Of a stretch of DNA of 57,759 bases, positions 1-9,089 are shown one piece after another. Positions within the stretch are counted from its first letter, which is position 1; each line of letters starts with the position of its first letter. The stretch lies in the NCBI GenBank assembly GCA_900545055.1, contig UQXP01000008.1:1-57759 (forward strand), read 5' to 3'. The notes beneath the pieces are model-generated. The model was not told the DNA's origin and made no database searches. It worked only from the letters and a program-made list of their open reading frames with translations. A program made the translations under genes and the position numbers. The stretch is from an uncultured Collinsella sp. (GTDB lineage Bacteria; Actinomycetota; Coriobacteriia; Coriobacteriales; Coriobacteriaceae).

Positions 1-52
1 TATAACCATGCAACGGAAAAGAGCCGCCCTTTCGGACGACTCAAACTGTAAT

Positions 53-128
53 GGGGGTAAAAAGACTACTTTTGCTCGTACAAAAGCGCGTGGCTCACAT
101 GGCGTCAAAAAGTAGTCTTTTTACCCCC
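53..128. repeat. Long palindrome upstream of the Bce-type ABC operon
   Basis: Perfect 21-bp arms (53-73 and 108-128) begin with GGGGGTAAAAAG and enclose a loop of about 34 bases. The loop has no coding potential that I can see. The hairpin lies about 125 bp before the ABC ATPase start. It could be a terminator for a gene left of the window, since the right arm runs through a T tract into CCCCC, or a stand-alone palindromic repeat like others in this window. Confidence 0.7.
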
Positions 129-254
129 GTCCCAAATTAGCTACCCTGCGTTACCTTACACAACGGTAAGGCAAGCGTAAGCCATATCGATGGTAGCCGA
201 CTCGTCTTCTTGCGACTATAGATGCCGTAGACTAATCGCAAGAAAGGACTCGGT

Positions 255-1040
255 ATGCAAACCACGCACATGGCGACCCCGGTACTGGAGGTCGCGCATC
301 TCGAAAAGGTATATGGAGCGCTGGGCAACGTGACCCGCGCGCTCAACGACGTCAGCTTTACCGTCAACCGCGGCGAATTTGTTGGCATCATGGGCGCTTC
401 GGGCTCGGGCAAGTCGACGTTGCTCAACTGCGTGTCGACCATCGATAGCGCCACGAGCGGCACGATCCGCATCAACGGGCAGGACGTAACTCGCATGAAG
501 CAGACTAAGCTTTCGCAGTTCCGCCGCGAGGAGCTCGGCTTTATCTTCCAGGACTCTAACCTGCTCGATACGCTCACGGCACGCGAGAACATCGCCCTGC
601 CGCTCACCATCGCCCGCACAAACTCGGCAGAGATCTCGACCCGCGTGCAGGATGTGGCAGCGCGCCTGTCCATCAGTCAGGTGCTCGACAAGTATCCCTA
701 CCAGATGTCCGGCGGTCAGCAGCAGCGCGTTGCCGCGGCCCGCGCGCTCGTCACCGACCCCACCATGATCATGGCCGACGAGCCCACCGGCGCCCTCGAT
801 TCCAAGAGCGCTCGCCTGCTGCTCGAGAGCCTGGAGGCCCTTAACCGCCGCCTGCGCGCCACCGTGCTCATGGTCACGCACGACAGCTTTGCCGCCAGCT
901 ACACGAGCCGTGTGCTGTTTATTCGCGACGGCAAGATCTTCACCGAGCTGCGCCGCGGCGACACCGACCGCCGAGAGTTCTTCGACCGCATTATGGAGGT
1001 CGTTGCCATGATGGGCGGTGAGGGCTCCGATGCTCTGTAA
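255..1040 (+). CDS. ABC transporter ATP-binding protein, BceA-type
   Basis: This 261-residue ATPase would power the FtsX-family permease encoded next to it. Walker A is GASGSGKST (about residues 48-56), the Q loop is FIFQDSN, the signature is SGGQQQR and Walker B is IMADEPTGALD. That combination is typical of the MacB/LolD/BceA group, whose members export or release lipid-II-binding peptides or act as resistance sensors. ATG 255 follows AGAAAGGA at good spacing. The 3' end overlaps the permease by 11 bp, so the two are translationally coupled. No BceRS-like two-component pair is present in the window, so the peptide-resistance role is inferred from family only. Confidence 0.9.
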   Translation: MQTTHMATPVLEVAHLEKVYGALGNVTRALNDVSFTVNRGEFVGIMGASGSGKSTLLNCVSTIDSATSGTIRINGQDVTRMKQTKLSQFRREELGFIFQDSNLLDTLTARENIALPLTIARTNSAEISTRVQDVAARLSISQVLDKYPYQMSGGQQQRVAAARALVTDPTMIMADEPTGALDSKSARLLLESLEALNRRLRATVLMVTHDSFAASYTSRVLFIRDGKIFTELRRGDTDRREFFDRIMEVVAMMGGEGSDAL

Positions 1041-3231
1041 ACTCGCTTGGGGTAACGTCCGCCGCGCCGGCCGCGACTACCTCGTCTACCTTTTGACGCT
1101 CACCCTGGGCGTCACGGTCTTCTATGCCTTTAACACCATCTCAATGCAGGTCGACATCGCCGGCATCGATGAAGAGGGCTTGGCGCAGGTTATGGGCAGC
1201 ATGCTCGGCGACCTGACGTACTTTTTGGCCGGTGTCATGGCCTTTTTGATGGTGTATGCCAATAACTTCATCATGAAACGCCGCAAAAAGGAGTTTGGCC
1301 TGTACCAGGTGCTCGGCATGGGGCGCGGGCGCGTCGCCACGATCATGGCGCTCGAGACGGTGATTGTCTCGGTGGTGGCCTTTGTCGCCGGCATTGTGCT
1401 GGGTGTGGGACTCTCCCAGCTCATGACGTTCTTTACGGCCTCGCTCTTTAAGACACAGATCGCCAATTTCCACTTCTTTTTCTCGATGCATGCGTTCAAT
1501 CTGACCCTTGCCTGCATGCTCGTAATGTTTGTGCTCACGCTACTGCTGAACCTCCGCGCCGTGCGTCGTACCAAACTCATCGAGCTTATGGGTGCCGAGC
1601 GTCGCAACGAGAGCATCAAGACACGCAACCCCTGGATCGCGATTGCCATCTTTGCCGTGGGTGCGGTGCTTGTGGGCGTGGCCTATTACCGTCTGCTACG
1701 TGATGGGTTCCCGCTAACCGCGACGGACAGCAAGCTGCAAGAGGCCATGAACCAGTTTGGTATTACGACCGCTATGGTTACCGTGGGCACCTTTGCCCTG
1801 TTCTGGGGACTCTCGGGCATGCTCATCAAGCTGCTGCAGAGCCTGCGCGGCGTGTATTGGCGCGGCCTCAACATGTTTACCGTGCGCCAGCTTGCGGCCA
1901 AGGTCAACACGGTGTGCTTTTCGATGGGCGTCATCGCGATGCTCCTGTTTTTGGCCATCACCTCGGTGACGTGCGGTATGTCAATTGCCAACGTGATGAA
2001 TGAAAACCTGGAGCGCTATAACCCTGTTGACGTGTCTCAGACGTATGTCTATTACACGCCCGATACGCTCGACTACTACAAAGGGTATGCCAATCCGTCT
2101 GAGGCCGATCGCATGGTGCTGGCCGATACAACGGTCGATTTGTACCCTGCATGGCACGGCAAGGGCAAGTCGGCGGACAACAACGACGAGACCGGCAAGA
2201 AGGTCGATATCGCCGATGTTGCCGGTGAGCATGTGCAGATCGATTCGTATCTGAGTTACCCATTTGGCGGCTCGAATCCTTCGGTGACCCCAAGTGAGAT
2301 GTGCAAGATCATGGGCGAAAAGCTTCCCAAGGCGTTCGGGGGTAGCAATGCCGATACGATGGGTCTGTTTGTGACGCCGGCGAGCCAGTACAACAAACTG
2401 CGTCAGATGATGGGCGAGGAGCCGGTGCACATCGGTCACGACCAGTATCTGCTCACGTGTGATATGGGCGGCGAGCTGGTCGACCTGTACACCAAGTATA
2501 TGGCTGGTGGCCATGCCCTTACCTTGGGCGGGCATACGCTCAAGCCCGCAAGCGATAAGTCGGACGAAGATACGGCGGCCATCGCCAACTCGGCGATGGG
2601 CAGTAATCCGGGTACCGTCGTCGTTGCCGACGAGCTGTTGTCCCAACTTAATCTGCAGCCGTATTCCAGTAGCCTGCTCGTTAACTACAAACAGGGGATG
2701 GATACGACTGAGGCAGACGAGAGCATTAAAAACACTGTGCTCGACAATCTGCTCGTTGACGGCAAGGAGCCGGGGTCGTGGGGAATCTTCATCACACGCT
2801 CCGAGATGTACACGCAAGCAGCGCAAATGAACGGTCTTATTAGCTACCTAGCCATCTACATCGGCTTTGTATTGGTCGTTGCATGCGCGGCGATTCTGTC
2901 GATCCAGCAACTCTCCAACGTGGCCGACGGCAGCCGCAGCTATCGTGTGCTGGCACAGATCGGCTGCGACGACCGCCAGATCCGCCATTCGGTGATGGCG
3001 CAGCAAGCGGTATTCTTCCTGTTCCCGCTGTCAGTGGGCCTGGCGCACTCCTTTGTGGCACTTAAGGTGATCATCGAGATGGTGAGCATATTCGGAAATA
3101 TGAGCATCGGCGGCACCGTGGGCCTCACCTGTGCAATCTTCCTGGCAGCCTACGGCGGCTACTTCCTGGTGACCTACCTCATGAGCACCGGCATGGTACA
3201 AGCCGCCATAGCCACCCGCTACAGCGAGTAA
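1030..3231 (+). CDS. ABC transporter permease, FtsX/BceB-type
   Basis: This 733-residue integral membrane protein partners the upstream ATPase. Hydrophobic segments occur near residues 17-37, 60-80, 105-140, 158-180, 203-225, 245-270 and 290-315, then a large hydrophilic domain at about 325-600, then three more near 605-630, 655-680 and 695-720. This ten-helix layout with one big extracellular domain between helices 7 and 8 is that of BceB permeases, whose extracellular domain binds antimicrobial peptides or their targets. I chose ATG 1030 because GGTGAGG lies just before it; a GTG at 1018 is possible. Transcription probably ends at the hairpin at 3270. Confidence 0.88.
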   Translation: MLCKLAWGNVRRAGRDYLVYLLTLTLGVTVFYAFNTISMQVDIAGIDEEGLAQVMGSMLGDLTYFLAGVMAFLMVYANNFIMKRRKKEFGLYQVLGMGRGRVATIMALETVIVSVVAFVAGIVLGVGLSQLMTFFTASLFKTQIANFHFFFSMHAFNLTLACMLVMFVLTLLLNLRAVRRTKLIELMGAERRNESIKTRNPWIAIAIFAVGAVLVGVAYYRLLRDGFPLTATDSKLQEAMNQFGITTAMVTVGTFALFWGLSGMLIKLLQSLRGVYWRGLNMFTVRQLAAKVNTVCFSMGVIAMLLFLAITSVTCGMSIANVMNENLERYNPVDVSQTYVYYTPDTLDYYKGYANPSEADRMVLADTTVDLYPAWHGKGKSADNNDETGKKVDIADVAGEHVQIDSYLSYPFGGSNPSVTPSEMCKIMGEKLPKAFGGSNADTMGLFVTPASQYNKLRQMMGEEPVHIGHDQYLLTCDMGGELVDLYTKYMAGGHALTLGGHTLKPASDKSDEDTAAIANSAMGSNPGTVVVADELLSQLNLQPYSSSLLVNYKQGMDTTEADESIKNTVLDNLLVDGKEPGSWGIFITRSEMYTQAAQMNGLISYLAIYIGFVLVVACAAILSIQQLSNVADGSRSYRVLAQIGCDDRQIRHSVMAQQAVFFLFPLSVGLAHSFVALKVIIEMVSIFGNMSIGGTVGLTCAIFLAAYGGYFLVTYLMSTGMVQAAIATRYSE

Positions 3232-3269
3232 CAAGCGGGCAAAACCGTCGCAAAATTAGAGGCGTATGA

Positions 3270-3309
3270 CCGCCGCGAAGGGACCAGGGGCCCTTTCGCG
3301 GCGGTTTTT
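3270..3309 (+). terminator. Rho-independent terminator of the Bce-type operon
   Basis: A GC-rich stem (CCGCCGCGAAGGG with its complement ending at 3304, one bulged A) is followed by TTTTT. It lies 38 bp after the permease stop and forms the left end of the duplicated 277-bp element. Confidence 0.85.
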
Positions 3310-3468
3310 GCCAATCTGGTGCGTCTCAGATACAAGTGAGTAGACTTTTTTGAACCTGCCGAGCACATCGCGGCAAGTGCTCAATAAAATCGCAGGTCAG
3401 GGCTGTGGCGTTTTGAGGTGTGCTCGGCATCCCGCCAAAAGCCTACTCACTTGGTTTTACTGCTAGAA

Positions 3469-3507
3469 AACCGCCGCGAGGGAAAGTAGCTCCCTCGCGG
3501 CGGTTTT
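3469..3507 (+). terminator. Hairpin with T tract, second terminator-like stem
   Basis: ACCGCCGCGAGGGA pairs with TCCCTCGCGGCGGT and is followed by TTTT; on the minus strand it is preceded by AAAA, so it could act in both directions. It lies between the convergent permease and LuxR genes. Confidence 0.7.
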
Positions 3508-3510
3508 TGG

Positions 3511-3560
3511 CGTTTGCCCAGATAAAACCTGCCAAAATAAACCTGTCCCTTTTTGGCAGG
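3511..3560 (+). repeat. Dispersed ~50-bp repeat, copy 1
   Basis: It begins GTTTGCCCAGATAAAACC and ends CTTTTTGGCAGG. The ends of its second half, CCTGCCAAAA and TTTTGGCAGG, are inverted, so it can form a hairpin. It abuts the stop codon of the LuxR gene. Other copies are at 17502, 22924, 52383 and 55955. Confidence 0.85.
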
Positions 3561-4526
3561 TTATCGCTTCCAAAAGTGGAGGATGAGCGTCGTGCGGTTT
3601 TGCTGTTCGGTTTTGACCAGGATGTTGTGGATGTGGGTCTTGACGGTGCCCACGGCAAGGAATAGCTCGTCAGCGATCTCTTGGTTCGATTTGCCCAGTA
3701 CGACCAGACGCATAACTTCGGTCTCACGGTTGGAGAGCTTGTAGGCGTTGCGATAGAAGGGCATCTGCTCTTCGATGTGTCGATCAAGATCGCTGACGTT
3801 CTTTTCCTCGGGCGCCTCCTGCATGCGGATTGAAAGCACGTGGTAGGAGTAGATGATCAGCAGAATCGCAAAGTAGCAGGCAAAGACGTTTTCGCTAAAG
3901 TTGCGCTCGGACAGATATAGTTGCAGCCAAGAGGGCGCCAGACTCATGGGGACAATCAGAATGTTGTAGAAATCCTCGGCAACGATGCAACCGACCAGAA
4001 TAGCGCCGATAATCAGGTGCTTTCGTTGGTTGTTAACGCGTGCCTTCAGCTCGACTTGCGTGCTCTTGCGTGCCGTCCAAAAGATATATAGCCCCACGAA
4101 AACAAGGAATACCTGACGCATCGTGTAGTAGAGCCATTGATGAATGGGGCCGTAGGGGACAGCGACGATAATCAGCGACTCGCACAGCAAAAACGTTAAG
4201 ACGGGGATAACGAACTGTTTTTTTGAATGTTTGTCGAGCAAGTCCATGGCAATGAGCCAAATAAAAGCCTGTGAAGCGGTCGCCACAAGGGTCCGCATTA
4301 CAGGCATGGTAATTGAGTAATAGTCGCTGGCCGGAAAACTCTGGTTTTGCAGCGTGTATTCAAAAAAGAAGATTTCGGTCATCTCGATGGCATAGCAAAT
4401 AAAAACGCCGCTGCCATAGATAAAGAAGCGTCGACGGGACGAGGCATAGGCGGCAAGCGAAAGCACCGCCGTCACAATACAGATAACCAGTATTGCCAAG
4501 GTATAGAAGAACATGAGCGTGTTCAT
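3561..4526 (-). CDS. LuxR-family regulator with membrane-spanning N-terminus
   Basis: The protein has 321 residues. About seven hydrophobic segments fill residues 1-240, and a C-terminal LuxR-type helix-turn-helix spans about 257-321 (LSNRETEVMRLVVLGKSNQE...GTVKTHIHNIL). It is a one-piece membrane-bound transcription factor; the signal it senses is not visible in the sequence. It is clearly paralogous to the protein at 11442-12434: both carry an IAEDxY segment and a LYLSERN/WYLSERN segment before the linker. It is transcribed divergently from ptcA, 330 bp apart, so control of the carbamoyltransferase/antiporter/deiminase genes is a reasonable inference. Such membrane LuxR proteins are numerous in gut Coriobacteriia. 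Confidence 0.85.
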   Translation of the reverse strand: MNTLMFFYTLAILVICIVTAVLSLAAYASSRRRFFIYGSGVFICYAIEMTEIFFFEYTLQNQSFPASDYYSITMPVMRTLVATASQAFIWLIAMDLLDKHSKKQFVIPVLTFLLCESLIIVAVPYGPIHQWLYYTMRQVFLVFVGLYIFWTARKSTQVELKARVNNQRKHLIIGAILVGCIVAEDFYNILIVPMSLAPSWLQLYLSERNFSENVFACYFAILLIIYSYHVLSIRMQEAPEEKNVSDLDRHIEEQMPFYRNAYKLSNRETEVMRLVVLGKSNQEIADELFLAVGTVKTHIHNILVKTEQQNRTTLILHFWKR

Positions 4527-4643
4527 CCGTCACCGTCCCGTCTCATTTGATCTGTGTTTGGGCCCCATATAATCCCTTGGGTATATATGCCCCAGCCGGT
4601 CGTTTCACCGCGGATTAGGCACCGATATATAGGATAGCCGCAT

Positions 4644-4733
4644 ACCGTTCACGGTTCTAGATAGTAAACCCCCTGTAAACTCTTGACCTGCGGGTTTATA
4701 TTGGATTAGAGAGGGTGTAACTCCGTGAACGGT
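4644..4733. promoter_or_regulatory. Candidate operator region between LuxR and ptcA
   Basis: Two palindromes, ACCGTTCACGGT at 4644-4655 and TCCGTGAACGGT at 4722-4733, flank a run holding TAAACCCCC (4665), GTAAAC (4675), a possible -35 TTGACC (4683) and GCGGGTTTA (4690-4698, the complement of TAAACCCGC). Closely similar motifs recur beside the second LuxR gene near 12.5 kb. The 330-bp intergenic stretch 4527-4856 otherwise holds no feature that I recognise. Binding by the LuxR protein is inference. Confidence 0.5.
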
Positions 4734-4856
4734 CTTTAATCCCGAATAAACTAGGTAAAAATTGCATACGGGTGAATGATGGTCTTGTCAACAAGAGGCG
4801 TGATGTTCGAGCGCCTCATAGTAATAGTCGGCAAGACCGGCGGAAAGGAAATCGAC

Positions 4857-5930
4857 ATGGCACTGCCTAAGGATTTCATCGACACCAACGACTTCACCAA
4901 AGAGCAGATCCTGGCTATCGAGGATCTTGGCCTGGCAATGAAGAAGGCCATCAAGGTTGACGGTTATTATCCGCACCTGCTCCGCAACAAGAGCCTTGGC
5001 ATGATCTTCCAGCAGGTCTCCACCCGCACTCGTCTTTCCTTCGAGACCGCTATGACCGACCTCGGCGGCCATGCTCAGTTCTATGGCCCTGGCACCATCC
5101 AGCTCGGCGGTCACGAGTCCCTGGGCGACACCGCTCGCGTTATGGGCTCGCTGCTCGACATCATGATGGCTCGCGTTGACCGTCACAAGGACGTCGTCGG
5201 CCTCGCCGAGGGCTCTGCCGTGCCCGTCATCAACGGCATGTCCGAGTTCAACCACCCCACGCAGGAGATGGGCGACCTCATGACCATGCTCGAGAACCTC
5301 CCCGAGGGCAAGAAGATCGAGGACTGCACCCTGGCCTTCATCGGCGACGCCACCCAGGTCTGCGTCTCCCTCATGTTCATCGCCTCCAAGGTCGGCATGA
5401 AGTTCGTCCAGTTTGGACCTAAGGGCCACCAGATCCCCGACGGCGGCCTGCACGTCGGCACCGTCGAGGAGCGCGCCGAGTTCGGCAAGCAGATGATGGC
5501 CATTGCCGAGGAGAACTGCAAGGTCTCCGGCGGCTCGGTCGTCATCTCCGACGACATCGAGTGCATCAAGGGCGCCGACTTCATCTATACCGACGTGTGG
5601 TATGGCCTGTACGACGAGGAGGTCTCGGGCGAGAACTACATGGACGTGTTCTATCCCAAGTATCAGGTCACCATGGACATGATGAACTTCGCCGGTCCCA
5701 ACTCCAAGTTCATGCACTGCCTGCCGGCCACCCGCAACGAGGAGGTCGTCGACGAGGTCATGGACGATCCCGAGCGCTCCCTGTGCTGGGTCGAGGCCGA
5801 GAACCGCAAGCACTCCATCCGTGCTCTCCTTGCCGCCCTGGGCAAGCGCACCCCGCTCAACGACGAGGGCGTCGAGTACTCCGCCAAGGCTGAGCTCCAC
5901 GCCGCTCTCGAGGCTCTCGAGCAGCTCTAA
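4857..5930 (+). CDS. ptcA: Putrescine carbamoyltransferase
   Basis: The enzyme carries out phosphorolysis of N-carbamoylputrescine to putrescine and carbamoyl phosphate, step two of the agmatine deiminase pathway. It has 357 residues. Carbamoyl-phosphate motifs STRTRLSFE and HPTQE and the substrate motif HCLPATRNEEV are all present. The segments QLGGHE, DIMMARVDRH, DATQVC and VFYPKYQVT match my memory of the enterococcal putrescine enzyme rather than ornithine carbamoyltransferase. I chose ATG 4857, preceded by AAAGGAA; an in-frame upstream ATG at 4776 lacks a site and adds residues unlike the family. The following genes (antiporter, deiminase) complete most of the pathway. Carbamate kinase is not in the window. 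Confidence 0.9.
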   Translation: MALPKDFIDTNDFTKEQILAIEDLGLAMKKAIKVDGYYPHLLRNKSLGMIFQQVSTRTRLSFETAMTDLGGHAQFYGPGTIQLGGHESLGDTARVMGSLLDIMMARVDRHKDVVGLAEGSAVPVINGMSEFNHPTQEMGDLMTMLENLPEGKKIEDCTLAFIGDATQVCVSLMFIASKVGMKFVQFGPKGHQIPDGGLHVGTVEERAEFGKQMMAIAEENCKVSGGSVVISDDIECIKGADFIYTDVWYGLYDEEVSGENYMDVFYPKYQVTMDMMNFAGPNSKFMHCLPATRNEEVVDEVMDDPERSLCWVEAENRKHSIRALLAALGKRTPLNDEGVEYSAKAELHAALEALEQL

Positions 5931-5956
5931 GCCTCAAGGCTTCTAAAAGCACGTTT

Positions 5957-6032
5957 GCGGGCGGCGGATGCTCGTCTCCTGTCGCCCGCTCACCGAGGCC
6001 CAAGCAATTGCCTTAATACCTTAGGGCCTCGG
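5957..6032 (+). other. Hairpins between ptcA and the antiporter gene
   Basis: Two GC-rich stems lie here: GCGGGCG with CGCCCGC (5957-5989), and CCGAGGCCC at 5993-6001 with GGGCCTCGG at 6024-6032. Neither is followed by a T tract, so they look like mRNA processing or stability stems rather than terminators. They could set the ptcA-to-antiporter ratio; that is inference. Confidence 0.5.
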
Positions 6033-6063
6033 ATCTGTCCAAGACTGAGCGAAGGAGCTCATC

Positions 6064-7503
6064 ATGAGCGACGGAAAGAAAAAGCTTTCCTTCTTGACGG
6101 TCATTTCGACCATCATCTGCGTCGTCTTCGTTTGCGAGGCCGCCGCTCCTGCTGCTGCCATTGGCAACCAGCAGTTCTTCTGGTGGATCTTCCTGATCCT
6201 GACCTTCCTGCTTCCCTACGGCATGGTTGTCGCCGAGCTCGGTACCACCTATGACGGCGAGGGCGGCATTTACGACTGGGTACGCGATGGCCTGGGCGAC
6301 AAATGGGGCGCCCGCATCTCGTACTACTACTGGGTCAACTACCCGCTGTGGATCGCCTCGCTGGCTACCATGTTCCCCGACATTTTGGGCATGGTCTTTG
6401 GCGTCGAGTTCAACTTGATCGCCAAGATGGGTATCGATCTTGCCTTTGTGTGGATCGTCTACCTCATGGGTCGCTCCAAGGCGGCCGACTCCGAGTGGGT
6501 CCTTAACGGTGGCGCCATCATCAAGGTCGCCGTCGCCGTTATCGTTGGCGCTTTGGGCATTTGGTATGCCATGGAGAACGGTTTTGCGAACGACATGTCC
6601 GCTGCCACCTTCCTGCCCGAGCTCACCAACACCAACGCTCTCGGCTACCTGTCGATCATCATCTTTAACTTCATGGGCTTCGAGGTCATCTGCACCATGA
6701 CCGACGACATGGCCGATCCCGCTCGCGATATCCCCAAGGCTATCATCGTCGGTGGCCTGTCCATCGCCGTGATCTACCTGTTCGCTGGCTTTGGCATCGG
6801 CGCTGCTGTGCCGGCCGATTCCATCGACCCCGACTATGGCATGATTGTCGCAGTCCAGACCATGGTGGGCGACTCCATGATCTTCAAGGTCATCTGCATC
6901 GCCTTCCTGATCACCCTGTTCGCCAACATGGCCGCCTGGTCCTTCGGCGTTAACTCCGTCGCTCGCTACGCCGCCGAGCACGGCAACATGCCCAAGGTCT
7001 TCGCCTCGATGATCTCGGATGACGATATGCCCAACGGCGCCAACCTGGTCAACGCCATCGTTGCCTCCCTGGTGCTGTGCCTGCAGCTGGTTCCCATCGA
7101 CGCCATCTCCAACGGTGTTTTCTGGATGCTCTTCGGCACCTCCGTCGTCTTCCTGCTGCTCACCTATATCCCGATGTTCCCAGCGTTCCTCAACCTTCGT
7201 AAGAACGACCCCAACCGCGAGCGCATCTTCACGTTCCCGTTTAAGGGCGCCATGATGAAGGTCATGCTGGCTATCCCCTGCATCGAGCTGGTCCTGGCCA
7301 TCGTCGCAACGCTGGTGCCGTTCTCCGCCGCCGAGATTGGCGACAAGCTCCCGATGATCGTTATCTTCATCGTGCTCGTGCTCATCGGCGAGGTCGTCCG
7401 CGTCGTCAGCGCTAAGGGCCGCGAGACCGAGTACAAGGGTCTGACCCCTGAGCTCGCAGCCCAGCGTCTCGCTGAGGAGGCCGCCGAGGCCGAGGAGAAC
7501 TAG
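6064..7503 (+). CDS. aguD: APC-family agmatine/putrescine antiporter
   Basis: The 479-residue protein has about twelve hydrophobic segments. The N-terminus carries the APC signature region (EAAAPAAAIGNQQFFWWI) and a helix 6 with FNFMGFEVICT. It would import agmatine in exchange for putrescine. The assignment to AguD rests mainly on context, between ptcA and a deiminase, and on its close similarity to the second transporter at 9677. ATG 6064 follows GAAGGAG. The C-terminal tail is acidic and rich in Glu and Ala, as often seen in this family. The substrate could also be another basic amine or amino acid. Confidence 0.82.
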   Translation: MSDGKKKLSFLTVISTIICVVFVCEAAAPAAAIGNQQFFWWIFLILTFLLPYGMVVAELGTTYDGEGGIYDWVRDGLGDKWGARISYYYWVNYPLWIASLATMFPDILGMVFGVEFNLIAKMGIDLAFVWIVYLMGRSKAADSEWVLNGGAIIKVAVAVIVGALGIWYAMENGFANDMSAATFLPELTNTNALGYLSIIIFNFMGFEVICTMTDDMADPARDIPKAIIVGGLSIAVIYLFAGFGIGAAVPADSIDPDYGMIVAVQTMVGDSMIFKVICIAFLITLFANMAAWSFGVNSVARYAAEHGNMPKVFASMISDDDMPNGANLVNAIVASLVLCLQLVPIDAISNGVFWMLFGTSVVFLLLTYIPMFPAFLNLRKNDPNRERIFTFPFKGAMMKVMLAIPCIELVLAIVATLVPFSAAEIGDKLPMIVIFIVLVLIGEVVRVVSAKGRETEYKGLTPELAAQRLAEEAAEAEEN

Positions 7504-7871
7504 AGCACCCGGTTCTGGGGCTCCAACCCTCCTCGTGTACCAACGCGCGCTTCGTCGGGCTTGTCGCTCCCGACTCCGGGCACTCTAGCCTCTTCGGAGG
7601 CGTGCCCAAGCGACAGTTTTGATAACCATTCCCCCGGGGTGGGTGTGAGCGATAGCTCCGGTAACCACCGCCCACCCCAATCTCTCTTCCGTATCCTTCG
7701 TGCGTTTTGTCTCTGCGCACTTGGTTACGTCGTCGCTTGCCGGTGCGATTCCGTGAAAACCGGCACCGGGCGCCCCGACCTTTGCCGGGGAACGGGCGCC
7801 TACCATCTCTTGGTTTTAGGCTGCGGGTAACCCGCCCGCAGCAAGCGATCGTTCGATTTGGAGGAAATCTT
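7504..7871. other. Non-coding gap with GC-rich stems before the first deiminase
   Basis: The 368-bp gap has no convincing gene. It can fold a stem from GGGGTGGG at 7636-7643 with CCCACCCC at 7671-7678, and a second GC-rich hairpin around 7767-7801 (GGCGCCCCG with CGGGG...GGCGCC). The deiminase ribosome-binding site GGAGGAAA is at its end. I see no T tract, so the stems may be leader or processing structures. Confidence 0.45.
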
Positions 7872-9077
7872 ATGCGTACGATCACCGAGTCCGAGTCCAC
7901 CCCCAAGGCCGACGGCTTCTTCATGCCCGCCGAGTTCGCCCCGCAGGATCGCGTGTGGATGGGCTGGCCCCACCGCACCGACACCTGGGCCCACGGCGCC
8001 AAGCCGGCCCAGAAGCAGTATGCCGCCATCGCCCGCGCCATCTCCGAGTTCACCCCGGTCTATATGTGCGCCAACCAGGTCGACTACGCCAACTGCAAGG
8101 CCGTCTTCGAGAACGACGAGAACGTCACCGTCATCGAGATGACCACCGACGACGCCTGGTTCCGCGACACTGCCGCCACCTACGTCATCAACGGCAAGGG
8201 CGAGAAGCGCGCCAACCACTGGCACTTCAACGCCTACGGCGGCCTCGTCGACGGCCTGTACTTCCCGTGGGACAAGGACGAGCAGATCGCCCTCAAGATG
8301 GCTGAGCTCTCCGGCTGCCGCCGCTATCGTCCCGATGACATGATCCTCGAGGGCGGCTCCATCACCGTCGACGGCGAGGGCACCCTTGTCGTGACCGACC
8401 AGTGCCTGCTTTCCCCGGGCCGCACCTGCTCTGCGGTTCTGGAGGAGGAAGAGGATCCCGAGTCCATCTGGCCCAAGTACCACAAGAAGTTTGAGCCCTG
8501 GAGCGAGGAGCTTCGCGCCTACATGGACGAGCACCTCAAGGATTACCTGGGTGTCGAGAAGGTCATCTGGGTCAAGGAGGGCATCGACCCCGAGGAGACC
8601 AACGGCCACATCGACGACGTCGCCACGTTCATCGCGCCGGGCGTCATGGCCTGCATTTGGACCGACGATCCCGAGTATCCGTTCTACGAGCAGTGCCACG
8701 CTGCCTACGAGACCCTCTCCAACGCCGTCGACGCCAAGGGCCGCAAGATGAAGGTCTACAAGCTCTGCATGCCCGTGAACCCGCTGTTCATGGACCAGGC
8801 TTCCTGCGACACCATCGACGCCGACGAGAACGCCGAGCCGCGCGTCCCCGACGAGCCGCTGATCGCCTCCTACATGAACTACCTCGTGACCAACCACGGC
8901 GTTATCGTCCCGCAGTACGGCGACGAGAACGACCAGCTGGCCGTCGACACGCTCCAGAAGATCTACGACGAGGTCTGGGGCGAGGGCGTCTACAAGTGCG
9001 TCGGCGTTCAGTCCGAGCAGGTCGTCTTCGGTGGCGGCAACATCCACTGCATTACTCAGCAGGAGCCGTCCGCGTAA
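7872..9077 (+). CDS. Agmatine deiminase family protein, divergent copy
   Basis: The family converts agmatine to N-carbamoylputrescine and ammonia. This protein has 401 residues, longer than the usual 365-375. The catalytic Cys is kept (GGGNIHCITQQ, Cys393), as are EGGS and TNGHIDDVA, which hold the other catalytic residues. Two features are odd. The segment after the conserved RD reads TAATYV where the family, and the second copy at 18595, has a GP-containing stretch. There is also a 25-residue insertion after the CLL at about residue 178. ATG 7872 follows GGAGGAAA. Context with ptcA supports agmatine as substrate, but a shifted specificity is possible. Confidence 0.85.
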   Translation: MRTITESESTPKADGFFMPAEFAPQDRVWMGWPHRTDTWAHGAKPAQKQYAAIARAISEFTPVYMCANQVDYANCKAVFENDENVTVIEMTTDDAWFRDTAATYVINGKGEKRANHWHFNAYGGLVDGLYFPWDKDEQIALKMAELSGCRRYRPDDMILEGGSITVDGEGTLVVTDQCLLSPGRTCSAVLEEEEDPESIWPKYHKKFEPWSEELRAYMDEHLKDYLGVEKVIWVKEGIDPEETNGHIDDVATFIAPGVMACIWTDDPEYPFYEQCHAAYETLSNAVDAKGRKMKVYKLCMPVNPLFMDQASCDTIDADENAEPRVPDEPLIASYMNYLVTNHGVIVPQYGDENDQLAVDTLQKIYDEVWGEGVYKCVGVQSEQVVFGGGNIHCITQQEPSA

Positions 9078-9089
9078 TTGTCTGTCTTC

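Larger units (their letters stand above)
3270..3547. repeat. Duplicated intergenic element, copy A
   Basis: The element consists in order of a terminator-like hairpin, a 121-bp palindromic core (3333-3453) and a second hairpin with a T tract (3469-3507), then the start of the dispersed 50-bp repeat. The core has 17-bp outer arms starting CAAGTGAGTAG with one mismatch, and an inner inverted repeat TGCCGAGCAC/GTGCTCGGCA at 3357-3366 and 3420-3429. Copy B at 17262-17538 has the same order and nearly the same length. Both copies sit between a plus-strand gene end and the 3' end of a minus-strand LuxR gene. No open frame fits it. Confidence 0.85.

Noticed and set aside
4776..4857. Longer start for the carbamoyltransferase
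   Set aside because: No ribosome-binding site at 4776, and the added residues are unlike the family; ATG 4857 has AAAGGAA.
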